From contig JACSRW010000041.1 of the NCBI GenBank assembly GCA_014879565.1, positions 1-64,000 on the forward strand: DNA of 64,000 bases. Reading direction: 5' to 3'. The position numbers and the translations under genes are program-made. Shown here in pieces: positions 1-9,252 of the stretch. Position 1 is the stretch's first letter. Every line of letters starts with the position of its first letter. The DNA comes from Chitinophagaceae bacterium (GTDB taxonomy: Bacteria > Bacteroidota > Bacteroidia > Chitinophagales > Chitinophagaceae). The notes beneath the pieces were generated by a model. The model worked only from the letters and a program-made list of their open reading frames with translations, was not told the origin of the DNA and made no database searches.

Positions 1-23
1 CCGGGCTTTGCCCTTTTGCCACA

Positions 24-175
24 GGAAGTCAACCCCTCCGGGGTTGGGCCGCGTACCGCAGCTGCCTAAGCCCGGGATGCACCCCGGATATGGAAAGTCA
101 AGCCCTCCGGGCTTGCTGCACACTTCCTCAACCAGATGCCAGACCTGAAAAGTCATGCATAACAGGCTTGCTGCA
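24..175. repeat. Degenerate direct repeats with small hairpins
   Basis: Three related blocks start with AAGTC near 26, 95 and 150. The first two continue as short hairpins (aaccccTCCGgggtt and aagcccTCCGggctt), and the second and third share GGCTTGCTGCA. The first 338 bases of the window contain no convincing gene. Apart from this repeat and the terminator that follows, I see nothing else there. Confidence 0.4.
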
Positions 176-282
176 GGTTTCTGACTTAGCAAAACAGATG
201 ATGCTTTTAAGACCGGAAAAGCCGGGGACCCGGGGAATAAAAAAAAGGGTATCCGGCAGAGAACAGTTTTTGCTGATCCGGA

Positions 283-325
283 AAAAGAAACAGGCTGCCG
301 TATACGGGCAGCCTGTTTCTTTTTA
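283..325 (-). terminator. Strong, nearly bidirectional terminator
   Basis: A long perfect stem, AAACAGGCTGCC / GGCAGCCTGTTT around a GTATACG loop, is flanked by A-rich sequence on one side and T-rich sequence on the other. It lies just downstream of the stop codon of the minus-strand metalloprotease and would end its transcript. Confidence 0.85.
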
Positions 326-338
326 TACTGAAGCGTCG

Positions 339-3300
339 TTATTCTCTTACGAGTTTCAGGGTTTCTTCTTTTCCGTTATACCGGATCCGGAGCAGATAAA
401 TACCCGCCGGCAGCTGACCCATATTCAGCGTAGTGAAACGGGCTGAACTGTTCTGACGGAGCACCTGTTTGCCATACATGTCCATCAGACGTAAATCCGC
501 ATTACCGTTATTCCCGGGTATACTTACGGTTACCGTACCCGAGGTAACCGGGTTGGGGAATACAGAAGGTTTCTGTACGTCTGTCATCTCCGCAGGTATT
601 TCACGGGTGGCAGTACCCAGGGCTACACGCAGGGTATAACAACTCGTCGCATTCCAGGCACTGCTGTTATTGCCATTCACCCGGATATAGTAGGTGCCGG
701 CAGTGTAGGTCCTTGAAATGGTCTCGGAGTTGGTACCACTTCTTGTGGATGAAGCCAGCAGCGTGGTGCCATTGCTGCTGTACAGCCGCAGGTTGTAGTT
801 GGCCGGCAAAGTAGTAAGCGTAATCGTAGCCGTACCGCCTGTGGTAATGACAAACTTATAATAATCGTTGTCATTGCTCACATTGATCAGTCCTTTCACG
901 TCTGTATTAAACGGAATGGTGGCGGCTCCCGAAGCGGAACCGTTTGTACTGTTATCCAGCGGACTGGCACAACTGGTAACCGTGGTTACCGTTGCGGTAA
1001 GGGTATAACAGCTGGCACTGAAGGCGCCGTTGTATCCGAATACGCGGATATAATAGGTGCCTGCAGCCTGGCTGGTCAGTGATACCGTCTCTGTAGCGGT
1101 GGAACTTGTACCGGAGCCGATCTGCGTGCCGGCACTGTTATAAATAACCAGATCATAATCCACACCCGAGGGTCCGACAAGGCTGAACGTATTGTTGGAA
1201 GTGGCAGTGGTGGTGATCCTGAAATAATCCTGGTCCGTACTGCTGCTGATAGCAGCTGTATTCGCAACACCCGCTGTAATAGCCGCCGCTGCTGCAATGG
1301 ATTCATTCGGTTCAAAGGCCGTTGCACAACCCGAAGCCGCGGTAGTGAACTGTGCCTGACTATAGGCGCTGCTGCCACTGCTGCAATTTGTACGCACTCT
1401 CCAGTCGTATACAGAAGCAGCCGTGAGTCCGCTGAGATTAACGGATGTGGACGCGGTGCCGGTAGCCGCATTGGTCCAGGTGCCGGAGCTGCTGAGTTTA
1501 TAATCCACATCATAGGAGTTCGCACCGCTGACAGCCGTCCAGCTGATGGTAGCCGATGAAGTGGTGACAGCGGAAGATGTAAGCCCTGCCGGCGCATTGC
1601 AGGTTACTTCAGACACCGTAGTAAACTGTGCCTGGCTATAGGCACTGCTGCCTTCGGTACAATTGGCCCGCACCCTCCAGTCATACAGCGATCCGCTGGT
1701 CAATCCGCTGAGCGCTGCTGAAAGCGAAGTGGTGCCGGTAGCCGCATTGGTCCAGGTGCCCGCGCTGTTCAGTTTGTAATCCACATCGTAGGAGTTAGCC
1801 CCGCTGACAGCCGACCAGCTGATCGTGGCGGCGGTTGTGCTGATACCGCTGCTGGTCAGTCCGGCCGGTGTACCGCAACCGCTTCCTGCAGTAATGGTGA
1901 AGTTGGTATTTGAAATATCAAAGAAGATATTGCCAACGGATTCAATTTTGATCCGGGCTGTTGTCGTGGCCGTATTCGGAATGGTTACCACTTCAGAACC
2001 ATCATTCGGCGTACTGGCTACCAGCGTGGTAAACGTAGCCCCTCCATCGGTGGAAAGGGAAATTTTCACATTGGCGCAACTCACCGGGCTGGCAGTTGTG
2101 TTGGCCACATTCCAGGTGATGGTCTGGGCACTGTTACCAGCCCAGGATACAGCGGTATTAGGAGCTGTTACCGAAAAAGGTCCGGAAGTATTGGTCACTG
2201 TGATGACCACATCATCAAAATTGGTTTGTCCCACACTTACAGGTGCAGTAGAACTGTATACTGCATTATCCCTTACCGTCAGTCTGAAATTGAGTGTACG
2301 GGATACCGAGCTGAGGGCTTCAATATTGGCGCCCGCATCACCGCCGGGCAGGGGGCCGGTGATGAGACCGCCGGCCAGGATGGTTTCCATACGGGGGAAA
2401 TAACGGGTGGGTGTGGTAACCGGCAGGAAGGAAATCCAGTTCGGTCCCTGGGTTTTATTGGCCCGGGCCACACTGTTGGTTCCCGTTTGTGTAGAAGGGG
2501 AATTATCATTTTGTTCCCAGCAATAAGTCAGTACATCCCCGCTGTTGGCATCGGTTGCCGAACCGGTCAGGGCAAAGGGAGTGCTGATGGGAATGGTATA
2601 ATCGCTTCCGGCAGATACCGTAGGCGTGGCATTATTGCCAGCGATGCTGGTAGTAACCGGGCAGGTTTTTGTAAGCAGGTTGGCCTGAATCTGTGCAATA
2701 GAAGCCTGATGGAAAAAATCATAGGAATGAGGCGCCAGGTCCTGGCTGGTAATTCCCGCATAACCCATGATTGTGATACCGGAACCGGGTTCTTTATTCA
2801 CTCCGGTGCCTTCATTGCTCATAGAGAAAGTATGGTTGGCGCCAAGCTGGTGGCCGATTTCGTGGGCGACATAATCAATATCAAAATTATCGCCATAGGG
2901 AATGCCATCAAAAGGAGAGGTATAGCCTTTTCCCTTGGAGCCATTTACGCAAACACAACCGATACAACCGGCATTACCACCACCACCGGTTGCCCCGAAG
3001 AGGTGACCGATATCATAATTGGCTTCCCCGATCACGGAAGTGAGTGTGTTTTGCAGTTCTGTATTCCAGGCGCCACCGGTACCGGTACTGGCCGGGGAAT
3101 AAGGATCGGTGGAGGGATTATAATAGATCACACTGGTGGTATTCGCGATCAGGTTGAGGTGGAGCGCCAGGTCTTTTTCAAAAACCCCGTTACAACGGGT
3201 AAGGGTGGCATTGATGGCCGCGAGCACCAGGTTTACCTGGGCCGAACTGGTGGCGCCGAAATAATTGGAGTATTCCGCCGTAACCGACTGCGCCAGGCGC

Positions 3301-3908
3301 ATGGTTTTCAGATCGCCGCCGGAGCGGCTGGTGAAGCCTCCGTTATTAACCTGTTGGTTGAGTCCGTTGGCGAGACGTTCATCCGCCGTGGTGCAGGTCC
3401 AGGGAATACTGCCCTTGTTGCGGGCGGAACGGAAGACAGCATATACACGCTGATCTGCGGAATAGGGTTCCATATATTCTGATTCATTTCCGGCACGGAA
3501 TATCATGGTTTGAATACCCTGCGGGGAATAACTCAGTTTAAGAGAGGCTGAAGGATCGGTAATGCCGCGTCCGGAGAAGGCGCGGATTTCAGGGAAACGG
3601 GCCTGCAGTGCCGGTTCAAAGTTGGAGGCTTCCAGGATTTCAAAATTTTCCAATTGCCCGTCTGCATTGGGCAGACTGATAATGGCAGTTGACCGGGAAG
3701 CGCTGCCCGCAACGGTAAAAAGTTTTTGCCTGAACTGATCAGTATTCAGATCAAACAGTTTAAATGCAGCGGGAAATGAAAGCCGGTTTACTTTTTTGTC
3801 CGGAACAATGCGGTCAGCCGAACTGTGGGCGGTCCAGTAGTCCTGCTGGGCAAAAAGGGATAAGGTTCCTGTGAGGAGGAACAGGAGCAGTCCTGATTTT
3901 TTACACAT
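339..3908 (-). CDS. Secreted M12B-type zinc metalloprotease with FN3, PPC and T9SS tail
   Basis: This is a 1189-residue protein with an N-terminal signal peptide (hydrophobic run ending LSLFAQ). A reprolysin-type zinc site HEIGHQLGANH lies near residue 350 and is followed by a Met-turn-like ITIMGYAG. Downstream are Ig-like segments, two almost identical fibronectin type III modules (SGANSYDVDYKL in both), two PPC-type beta domains (DQDYFRI and DNDYYKF), and a T9SS C-terminal sorting domain (FPNPVTSG through LKLVRE). It is expected to be exported by Sec, then by T9SS, and to act on proteins at the cell surface or outside. It is monocistronic, with a strong terminator after it. The substrate cannot be read from sequence. 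Family and export route are confident. Confidence 0.93.
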   Translation of the reverse strand: MCKKSGLLLFLLTGTLSLFAQQDYWTAHSSADRIVPDKKVNRLSFPAAFKLFDLNTDQFRQKLFTVAGSASRSTAIISLPNADGQLENFEILEASNFEPALQARFPEIRAFSGRGITDPSASLKLSYSPQGIQTMIFRAGNESEYMEPYSADQRVYAVFRSARNKGSIPWTCTTADERLANGLNQQVNNGGFTSRSGGDLKTMRLAQSVTAEYSNYFGATSSAQVNLVLAAINATLTRCNGVFEKDLALHLNLIANTTSVIYYNPSTDPYSPASTGTGGAWNTELQNTLTSVIGEANYDIGHLFGATGGGGNAGCIGCVCVNGSKGKGYTSPFDGIPYGDNFDIDYVAHEIGHQLGANHTFSMSNEGTGVNKEPGSGITIMGYAGITSQDLAPHSYDFFHQASIAQIQANLLTKTCPVTTSIAGNNATPTVSAGSDYTIPISTPFALTGSATDANSGDVLTYCWEQNDNSPSTQTGTNSVARANKTQGPNWISFLPVTTPTRYFPRMETILAGGLITGPLPGGDAGANIEALSSVSRTLNFRLTVRDNAVYSSTAPVSVGQTNFDDVVITVTNTSGPFSVTAPNTAVSWAGNSAQTITWNVANTTASPVSCANVKISLSTDGGATFTTLVASTPNDGSEVVTIPNTATTTARIKIESVGNIFFDISNTNFTITAGSGCGTPAGLTSSGISTTAATISWSAVSGANSYDVDYKLNSAGTWTNAATGTTSLSAALSGLTSGSLYDWRVRANCTEGSSAYSQAQFTTVSEVTCNAPAGLTSSAVTTSSATISWTAVSGANSYDVDYKLSSSGTWTNAATGTASTSVNLSGLTAASVYDWRVRTNCSSGSSAYSQAQFTTAASGCATAFEPNESIAAAAAITAGVANTAAISSSTDQDYFRITTTATSNNTFSLVGPSGVDYDLVIYNSAGTQIGSGTSSTATETVSLTSQAAGTYYIRVFGYNGAFSASCYTLTATVTTVTSCASPLDNSTNGSASGAATIPFNTDVKGLINVSNDNDYYKFVITTGGTATITLTTLPANYNLRLYSSNGTTLLASSTRSGTNSETISRTYTAGTYYIRVNGNNSSAWNATSCYTLRVALGTATREIPAEMTDVQKPSVFPNPVTSGTVTVSIPGNNGNADLRLMDMYGKQVLRQNSSARFTTLNMGQLPAGIYLLRIRYNGKEETLKLVRE

Positions 3909-4130
3909 AAAGTTGGGTTTGGTTTGTGGACGAAATATCCTACAATATAAAACTGTGTTCTGAACATTTGTTAGCCCCTGATAAAAATTTTTAATCTGTA
4001 AATATTAAGATTACCGGACTTTGCAGGAATATGCGGGAATATGCAGGATTGCAGAATCAAATTTACTTTCCGCAGTCGTTTGCCTGATCAAAGAGCCGGC
4101 TGATTGAGTACATTAGTCAAAAGAATCGGT

Positions 4131-6329
4131 ATGTATAAAGTTTGGCTAGCCCTGTTTCTTCATCTTTCACTTAGCACATTAGCCCAGGAAAAGAAAACCG
4201 AATTAAGAAACGCCCTTTTTATGTCCGGAGATAACCCGGCCTGGAGTCAGCCGGACTATGATGACCGGGACTGGAAGCCGATTGATCCTAGCCGGAACTG
4301 GGACAAACAGGGGTATGCCGAGCTGGATGGTTTTGGCTGGTACCGGTTTCATTTCACGCTTTCTTCTTCCCTAAAGACCCGGAACTGGTGGCCGGATTCC
4401 TTGCGTGTTTACCTGGCCAAAATTGATGATGCCGATGAGATTTTTCTCAATGGAAAACAAATCAGCAAAACAGGCCGTTTCCCCTCCGATCCCGGGGGCT
4501 ACAGCACGCGCTGGGACCGGGAACGGGTCATCCGCTTAGCGGTATCCGATCCCCTGTTGCGCTGGGACCAGGAAAATATCCTGGCCGTGCGGGTCTATGA
4601 CGGGGGCGGTATCGGGGGTATTTTCGGAGCTGTTCCCTCAGTGGGTCTTCTGCAGCTGAAAGATCTGGGAAGCCTGCAGTATGAAAACGGGCAACTGAAG
4701 CTGCATCACCAGTTACCGGCCGCGATGGGCGGCAAACTGGCTATTACGGTGGTGGATCCCGCAAAAGGACTGACGGTTATACAGAAAATCAAGCATATCC
4801 GGATACCGGCCAATAGCGCATATACAGAACCGTTAGTAACCGACAAATCACAGCGGCTGGAAATAAGGGTAAGTTTTACAGAGGACAGGAGCGGGCAGAA
4901 AATATCCCTGCTCACAGTACCGCCCTATATCCTGACACCTCCCGCCTCTGCCCTGCCCCGGATTAACAATGCCCGTGTATTCGGGGTAAGACCGGGTTCG
5001 CCTTTTCTGTTTAAGATCGCCGCCACCGGCGACAAACCCCTGCACTATGCCGTTGAGCGGCTGCCGGCAGGACTGCAGCTGGATGCGGCAACCGGTATCC
5101 TCAGCGGAAAGCTTGACCAGGCGGGTGAGTATCCCTTAGCCATCCGGGTCAGTAATGCCAAAGGAAAAGCCGAACAGCTTTTCACCATCAAATGCGGAAG
5201 CCTTCTTGCCCTGACTCCCCCGATGGGCTGGAACAGCTGGAACTGCTGGGGGCTGAGCGTGAGTACGGATAAAGTGAAGGCATCGGCACAGGCCCTGATT
5301 GACAAAGGGCTGATTGATCATGGCTGGATGTATATGAATATTGATGATGGCTGGGAAGCACCGGCGCGGGGAGCGAACGGGGAGATACTGACCAATGAAA
5401 AGTTTCCCGATATGAAGGCCCTTGGTGACTGGCTGCACAGCCGCGGGCTGAAATTCGGTATCTATTCCTCTCCCGGTCCGCTTACCTGCGGCGGGTATCT
5501 CGGATCCTGGGAGCATGAACGGCAGGATGCGGATACCTATAACCGCTGGGGCGTGGATTACCTGAAATATGACTGGTGCAGTTACGGACAGATACATGGC
5601 GGTAAAGACAGCAGTACGGCATCTTATATTAAACCTTATACGGTCATGCAGGAGGCCTTACGCGCACAGCCCAGGGATATTCTTTACAGTCTCTGCCAGT
5701 ATGGTATGAAAGAAGTATGGAAATGGGGCGCTGAGGTGGATGGCAACTGCTGGCGCACCACCGGCGATATTGAAGATACCTGGCAGAGTATGTACCAGAT
5801 CGCCTTTAACCAGACCGCCATGCAGCCCTATGCAAAACCCGGTCGCTGGAACGACCCCGATATGCTGATTGTGGGCAATGTGGGATGGGGAGAAAACCTG
5901 CATCCTACCCGGCTCAACCCGGACGAACAATACACCCATATCAGTCTCTGGTGTCTGCTGGCATCTCCCCTGCTGATCGGCTGTGATATGGCCAGTATGG
6001 ATGATTTCACCGTAAGCCTGCTCAGCAATGACGAAGTGATCGCGGTAAACCAGGATCCGGCAGGTAAACAGGCCATCCGGAAGATCAAAACCGATACCTA
6101 CCAGGTCTGGGTAAAAGAACAGGAAGACGGCTCTTATGCCGCGGGAATTTTTAATGTGTCGGAAACGTATCAAAAGATACAATTCAGCTGGAAGGAGGCC
6201 GGTCTGGAAGGGAAAATGGCCATGCGGGATCTCTGGCGGCAAACAGATACCGGGGTGGCTGATCAGTTCAGCGGAAAGATTCCCCCCCATGGGGTATTGC
6301 TCCTGAAAATCCGTCCGCAGGTACCCTGA
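4131..6329 (+). CDS. GH27 alpha-galactosidase, multidomain, secreted
   Basis: The ORF track begins at a TTG (4104). The ATG at 4131 is preferred because it places a signal peptide (MYKVWLALFLHLSLSTLAQ) at the N terminus. Roughly residues 20-160 resemble a galactose-binding-like beta-sandwich, and about 270-360 is a putative Ig (He-PIG) domain. A GH27 catalytic barrel follows, starting at PPMGWNSWNCWG. The catalytic nucleophile is the Asp in YLKYDWC, and the acid/base is probably in CWRTTGDIEDTW. The C-terminal beta domain is present, so the enzyme looks complete. Family activity is release of terminal alpha-galactose (or alpha-N-acetylgalactosamine) from oligosaccharides. The location is probably periplasmic, since no T9SS tail is seen. 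Confidence 0.92.
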   Translation: MYKVWLALFLHLSLSTLAQEKKTELRNALFMSGDNPAWSQPDYDDRDWKPIDPSRNWDKQGYAELDGFGWYRFHFTLSSSLKTRNWWPDSLRVYLAKIDDADEIFLNGKQISKTGRFPSDPGGYSTRWDRERVIRLAVSDPLLRWDQENILAVRVYDGGGIGGIFGAVPSVGLLQLKDLGSLQYENGQLKLHHQLPAAMGGKLAITVVDPAKGLTVIQKIKHIRIPANSAYTEPLVTDKSQRLEIRVSFTEDRSGQKISLLTVPPYILTPPASALPRINNARVFGVRPGSPFLFKIAATGDKPLHYAVERLPAGLQLDAATGILSGKLDQAGEYPLAIRVSNAKGKAEQLFTIKCGSLLALTPPMGWNSWNCWGLSVSTDKVKASAQALIDKGLIDHGWMYMNIDDGWEAPARGANGEILTNEKFPDMKALGDWLHSRGLKFGIYSSPGPLTCGGYLGSWEHERQDADTYNRWGVDYLKYDWCSYGQIHGGKDSSTASYIKPYTVMQEALRAQPRDILYSLCQYGMKEVWKWGAEVDGNCWRTTGDIEDTWQSMYQIAFNQTAMQPYAKPGRWNDPDMLIVGNVGWGENLHPTRLNPDEQYTHISLWCLLASPLLIGCDMASMDDFTVSLLSNDEVIAVNQDPAGKQAIRKIKTDTYQVWVKEQEDGSYAAGIFNVSETYQKIQFSWKEAGLEGKMAMRDLWRQTDTGVADQFSGKIPPHGVLLLKIRPQVP

Positions 6330-6337
6330 TTAATCAG

Positions 6338-6345
6338 TAATTTTG
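6338..6345 (+). promoter_or_regulatory. Bacteroidota -7 box before gmk
   Basis: TAATTTTG matches the Bacteroidota consensus TAnnTTTG and ends 8 bases before the gmk ATG, so the 5' leader would be very short. Confidence 0.55.
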
Positions 6346-6353
6346 CGCCTTCT

Positions 6354-6932
6354 ATGGCGTATCCGCGGCACAAAATCATCATTATCGCCGCGCCTTCCGG
6401 GGCGGGCAAAACTTCTGTGGTCAGGCATTTGCTGAAGGTACTTCCGGATAAACTGGCTTTCTCCATTTCGGCCGCCACGCGTAAACCCCGGAACAATGAA
6501 ATGCATGGGGTGGATTATTATTTTATCAGCGCCGCGGATTTTGAAAAAAAGATCGCCGAAGATGCTTTTGTGGAATGGGAAATGGTGTATGAAGGCAAGT
6601 ATTACGGTACGCTGAAACAGGAAGTGGAACGGATCTGGGCAGCGGAAAAAGCTCCCCTGCTGGATGTGGATGTAAAAGGCGGACTGCATGTAAAAGATAA
6701 ATACCCGGGACAAACGCTTTCCCTGTTCATACAACCCCCTTCTATTGAGGAACTGGAAAGAAGGTTACGCAGCCGGGGTACCGAATCCGAAGAGTCAGTG
6801 AAATCCCGGATCAGCAAGGCCGCTTATGAACTCACCTTTAAGGATCGTTTTGATTTTGTGATTCTGAACGACAAACTGGAACGGGCCTGTGCCGAAGCCG
6901 AAGCGCTGGTGCGGAAGTTTCTGAACAGCTGA
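6354..6932 (+). CDS. gmk: Guanylate kinase
   Basis: This cytoplasmic enzyme phosphorylates GMP to GDP with ATP in purine nucleotide metabolism. The 192-residue length is normal for the family. The P-loop APSGAGKTSVVRHLL is at residues 11-25. The GMP-binding stretch (SISAATRKPRNNEMHGVDYYF) and the lid region (LRSRGTESEESVKSRI) are intact. It lies 24 bp after the GH27 stop but has its own -7 box, so it is probably transcribed separately. Identification is secure. Confidence 0.97.
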   Translation: MAYPRHKIIIIAAPSGAGKTSVVRHLLKVLPDKLAFSISAATRKPRNNEMHGVDYYFISAADFEKKIAEDAFVEWEMVYEGKYYGTLKQEVERIWAAEKAPLLDVDVKGGLHVKDKYPGQTLSLFIQPPSIEELERRLRSRGTESEESVKSRISKAAYELTFKDRFDFVILNDKLERACAEAEALVRKFLNS

Positions 6933-6955
6933 TTACTCGTCCCTCCCCATTTTCC

Positions 6956-6963
6956 TATCTTTG
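6956..6963 (+). promoter_or_regulatory. -7 box with 4-bp spacing to ATG
   Basis: TATCTTTG is followed by CCCA and then the ATG of the CNNM/CorC-like gene. With a transcription start a few bases after the box, the mRNA would be leaderless or nearly so. Confidence 0.6.
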
Positions 6964-6967
6964 CCCA

Positions 6968-8224
6968 ATGATCGCCTGGGAATCACTCGTCTTCTTTTTT
7001 CTCACCCTCCTGCTCATGGGTTTTTTTGCAGGAATTGAAATGGCTTTTTACAGCGCCAACCGGCTGAGCCTGGAGATTAAAAAAAAGCAGGGAGACCGGC
7101 ATATGGAGATCCTGGCCGGCTTTATGGAATCCCCCGCCCGTTTTCTGGGCACCACCCTGCTGGGTTATCATATTTTCCTGGTTGTACTGGGTTTACAGGT
7201 AAGCATGAATGTGATGGCCCCGATCTGGACCTATCTGAGTATCGGCTCGGATACCGTACACCTGCTGGTGGAGATTATACTGGCCACATTTTTTGTATTG
7301 CTATTCGCTGAGTTTATTCCAAGAGCTTTTTTCCGGGCCCGGAGTACCTCTTTGCTGCAAAAACTGGCCGGTGTAACCAATGTCTGTTACCAGTTTCTGT
7401 TTCCCATAGCTGCTGCCTTTATTGACCTTTCGGAATGGCTGCTGAAATATGTCTTCAATATCCGGATGGATAAACACAACAAACAGGCCATTAAACGAAG
7501 TGACCTGAAACATCTTTTTCAGCCGCACAGCGATGATGAGCGGCAGGAGCGCAATACCCAGCTGATGGAAAATGCGCAGGAGTTGCCTAAAGTGAAGATC
7601 CGGCAATGCCTGGTACCCCGCAAGGAAATTGTGGGGATTGACAGCCGCGCTTCCGTGGAGGAGCTGACCCGGAAATTTGTGGAAACCAAACTCAGCAAGC
7701 TGGTGGTGTATGAAAAAAATATTGATCATATCATCGGGTACGTGCACCAGCTGGATATGTTCAAAAAACCAACCGATATCCAAAGCGTCCTGCTGCCCAT
7801 ACCGGCCGTTCCGGAAAGTATGAGCGCCACCGATCTGATCGGTAAATTCAGCAAAGAAAGAAAGAGTATCGCCTGGGTGGTGGATGAGTTTGGCGGCACT
7901 GCCGGTATCATTACCATGGAAGATGTACTGGAGGAGCTGTTCGGGGAAATACAGGATGAATATGACACGGAAGAATTCGTGGAAAAGCAACTGGCCGAAC
8001 ACGAGTATATTTTTTCCGGTCGCCTGGAACTGGACTACCTGGAGGACAAATACGGTTTCGAATTTCACTCGGAAGAGGCGGAAACCCTGTCCGGATTTAT
8101 TATCAACCATCACGAAACCATTCCCCGGCAGAAAGAACGGATCATCATAGACGATTATGAATTCGACATCCTGCACGTAACAGAAACGAGGATTGAGACG
8201 GTGAAGATGAAGAAGCTGAAGTAG
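6968..8224 (+). CDS. CNNM/CorC-type (DUF21-CBS) membrane protein
   Basis: This 418-residue protein has an N-terminal DUF21 transmembrane domain (about residues 1-180, starting with a hydrophobic helix and the family-like GIEMAFYSANRLSLE). A pair of CBS domains follows (about 195-330, with VVDEFGGTAGIITMEDVLEELFG), then a C-terminal CorC_HlyC transporter-associated domain. Family members sit in the inner membrane and are linked to Mg2+/Co2+ homeostasis, although many are labelled hemolysin-like. The start is supported by a -7 box four bases upstream. The transported ion is not proven. Confidence 0.92.
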   Translation: MIAWESLVFFFLTLLLMGFFAGIEMAFYSANRLSLEIKKKQGDRHMEILAGFMESPARFLGTTLLGYHIFLVVLGLQVSMNVMAPIWTYLSIGSDTVHLLVEIILATFFVLLFAEFIPRAFFRARSTSLLQKLAGVTNVCYQFLFPIAAAFIDLSEWLLKYVFNIRMDKHNKQAIKRSDLKHLFQPHSDDERQERNTQLMENAQELPKVKIRQCLVPRKEIVGIDSRASVEELTRKFVETKLSKLVVYEKNIDHIIGYVHQLDMFKKPTDIQSVLLPIPAVPESMSATDLIGKFSKERKSIAWVVDEFGGTAGIITMEDVLEELFGEIQDEYDTEEFVEKQLAEHEYIFSGRLELDYLEDKYGFEFHSEEAETLSGFIINHHETIPRQKERIIIDDYEFDILHVTETRIETVKMKKLK

Positions 8225-8266
8225 ATTAGCAGATTAAAGGATTGGCGGATTTGGGGATTAGAGGAG

Positions 8267-8274
8267 TATATTTG
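8267..8274 (+). promoter_or_regulatory. -7 box before tatC
   Basis: TATATTTG fits TAnnTTTG and lies 16 bases before the tatC ATG. Upstream (8223-8262) is a short GATTA/GGATT-rich degenerate repeat. Confidence 0.55.
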
Positions 8275-8290
8275 CGTTCCAAAAGATTAC

Positions 8291-9145
8291 ATGGCCCTTC
8301 TTGATTTTTTCAATAAACGAAAGCCCGATACTCAGGGGGAGATGACCTTCATTGACCACCTGGAGGAATTGCGCTGGCACCTGATCCGTTCCGTAATCGC
8401 GGTACTGGTCTGCGCCGTGGTCGTCCTGATTTTTTCGCGGGAAGTGGTGGAAGATATCCTGATGGCTCCCACCCGCTCCGGTTTTATTTCCGCCCGCTGG
8501 CTTTGTACTCTGGGTCATTCTATCGGCATTGGTGACACCCTCTGTTTCCCGGCCGTAAATGCCCAGTTCCTGGAAAATACCATGACGGGCCAGTTTATCT
8601 CTTATTTCACGCTGGGCTTTATCGGTGGTTTTGTACTGGCCTTCCCCTACATTTTCTGGGAGTTCTGGCGTTTTGTAAAACCGGCCCTTTCAGAAAAGGA
8701 ACTCAAAAAAACAAGGGGCGTTATTTTCTGGGTATCCCTTCTCTTTTTCACCGGAGTGGCTTTCGGGTATTTTATCCTGACTCCCTTTATGGTGAACTTC
8801 TACTTTAATTTTAAACTCAGTTCCCAGATTGTCATTATGCCTTCTTTCTCCGATTACCTGGAGAACCTGATCTATACGACGGTGGGCATCGGGGTGCTTT
8901 TCCAGATGCCCCTGCTGATGATGGTACTGGCGCGTATAGGAATTGTATCCGCCCGGTTTTTACGCAAATACCGGCGTCACGCCTTTGTGGTGATTGTCAT
9001 CGCAGCGGCTATTATCACCCCTTCCACCGATCCGTTCAGCCTGACCATTGTCACCATTCCCCTCTACCTGCTTTTTGAAGCCAGTATCATGCTGACAGCC
9101 CGGATAAATAAACAGCAGGAGGAGAAGGCGAAGGAGTGGAGTTAG
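8291..9145 (+). CDS. tatC: Sec-independent protein translocase TatC
   Basis: TatC is the multi-spanning inner-membrane receptor that recognises twin-arginine signal peptides and, with TatA/B, exports folded proteins. The 284-residue product has the conserved N-terminal MTFIDHLEELRWHLIRS, several hydrophobic segments typical of the six-TM family, and the late conserved region RKYRRHAFVVIVIAAAIITPS. An insertion of about 40 residues after the first helix (DTLCFPAVNAQ region) is common in Bacteroidota TatC. No tatA or tatB gene is adjacent. Secure identification. Confidence 0.96.
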   Translation: MALLDFFNKRKPDTQGEMTFIDHLEELRWHLIRSVIAVLVCAVVVLIFSREVVEDILMAPTRSGFISARWLCTLGHSIGIGDTLCFPAVNAQFLENTMTGQFISYFTLGFIGGFVLAFPYIFWEFWRFVKPALSEKELKKTRGVIFWVSLLFFTGVAFGYFILTPFMVNFYFNFKLSSQIVIMPSFSDYLENLIYTTVGIGVLFQMPLLMMVLARIGIVSARFLRKYRRHAFVVIVIAAAIITPSTDPFSLTIVTIPLYLLFEASIMLTARINKQQEEKAKEWS

Positions 9146-9191
9146 GAGGCGGGAGACGGGAGACAGGAGACGGGAGTTAGTAGAGAGTAGG
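9143..9191 (+). repeat. Heptamer tandem repeat (GGGAGAC)n
   Basis: Purine-rich degenerate copies of GGGAGAC / AGGAGAC follow tatC directly. The same heptamer, as its complement AGACGGG/CCCGTCT, occurs at 31274-31362 and again near 63870. Confidence 0.7.
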
Positions 9192-9201
9192 CCGGAGTTT
9201 G

Positions 9202-9209
9202 TACCTTTG
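9202..9209 (+). promoter_or_regulatory. -7 box upstream of rpiB
   Basis: TACCTTTG fits TAnnTTTG, 43 bp before the chosen rpiB ATG. Confidence 0.45.
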
Positions 9210-9252
9210 GAGAGTTAAGCTCAGATTGTCGTTCACACATATAAAAAAATCT

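Noticed and set aside
24-175. CRISPR array
   Set aside because: Only three imperfect repeats with unequal spacing and no cas genes.
2226-3482. 418-residue plus-strand ORF
   Set aside because: Antisense to the metalloprotease, with low-complexity Gly/Ile composition and no domain.
4104-4130. TTG start for the GH27 enzyme
   Set aside because: The downstream ATG at 4131 begins directly with a good signal peptide.
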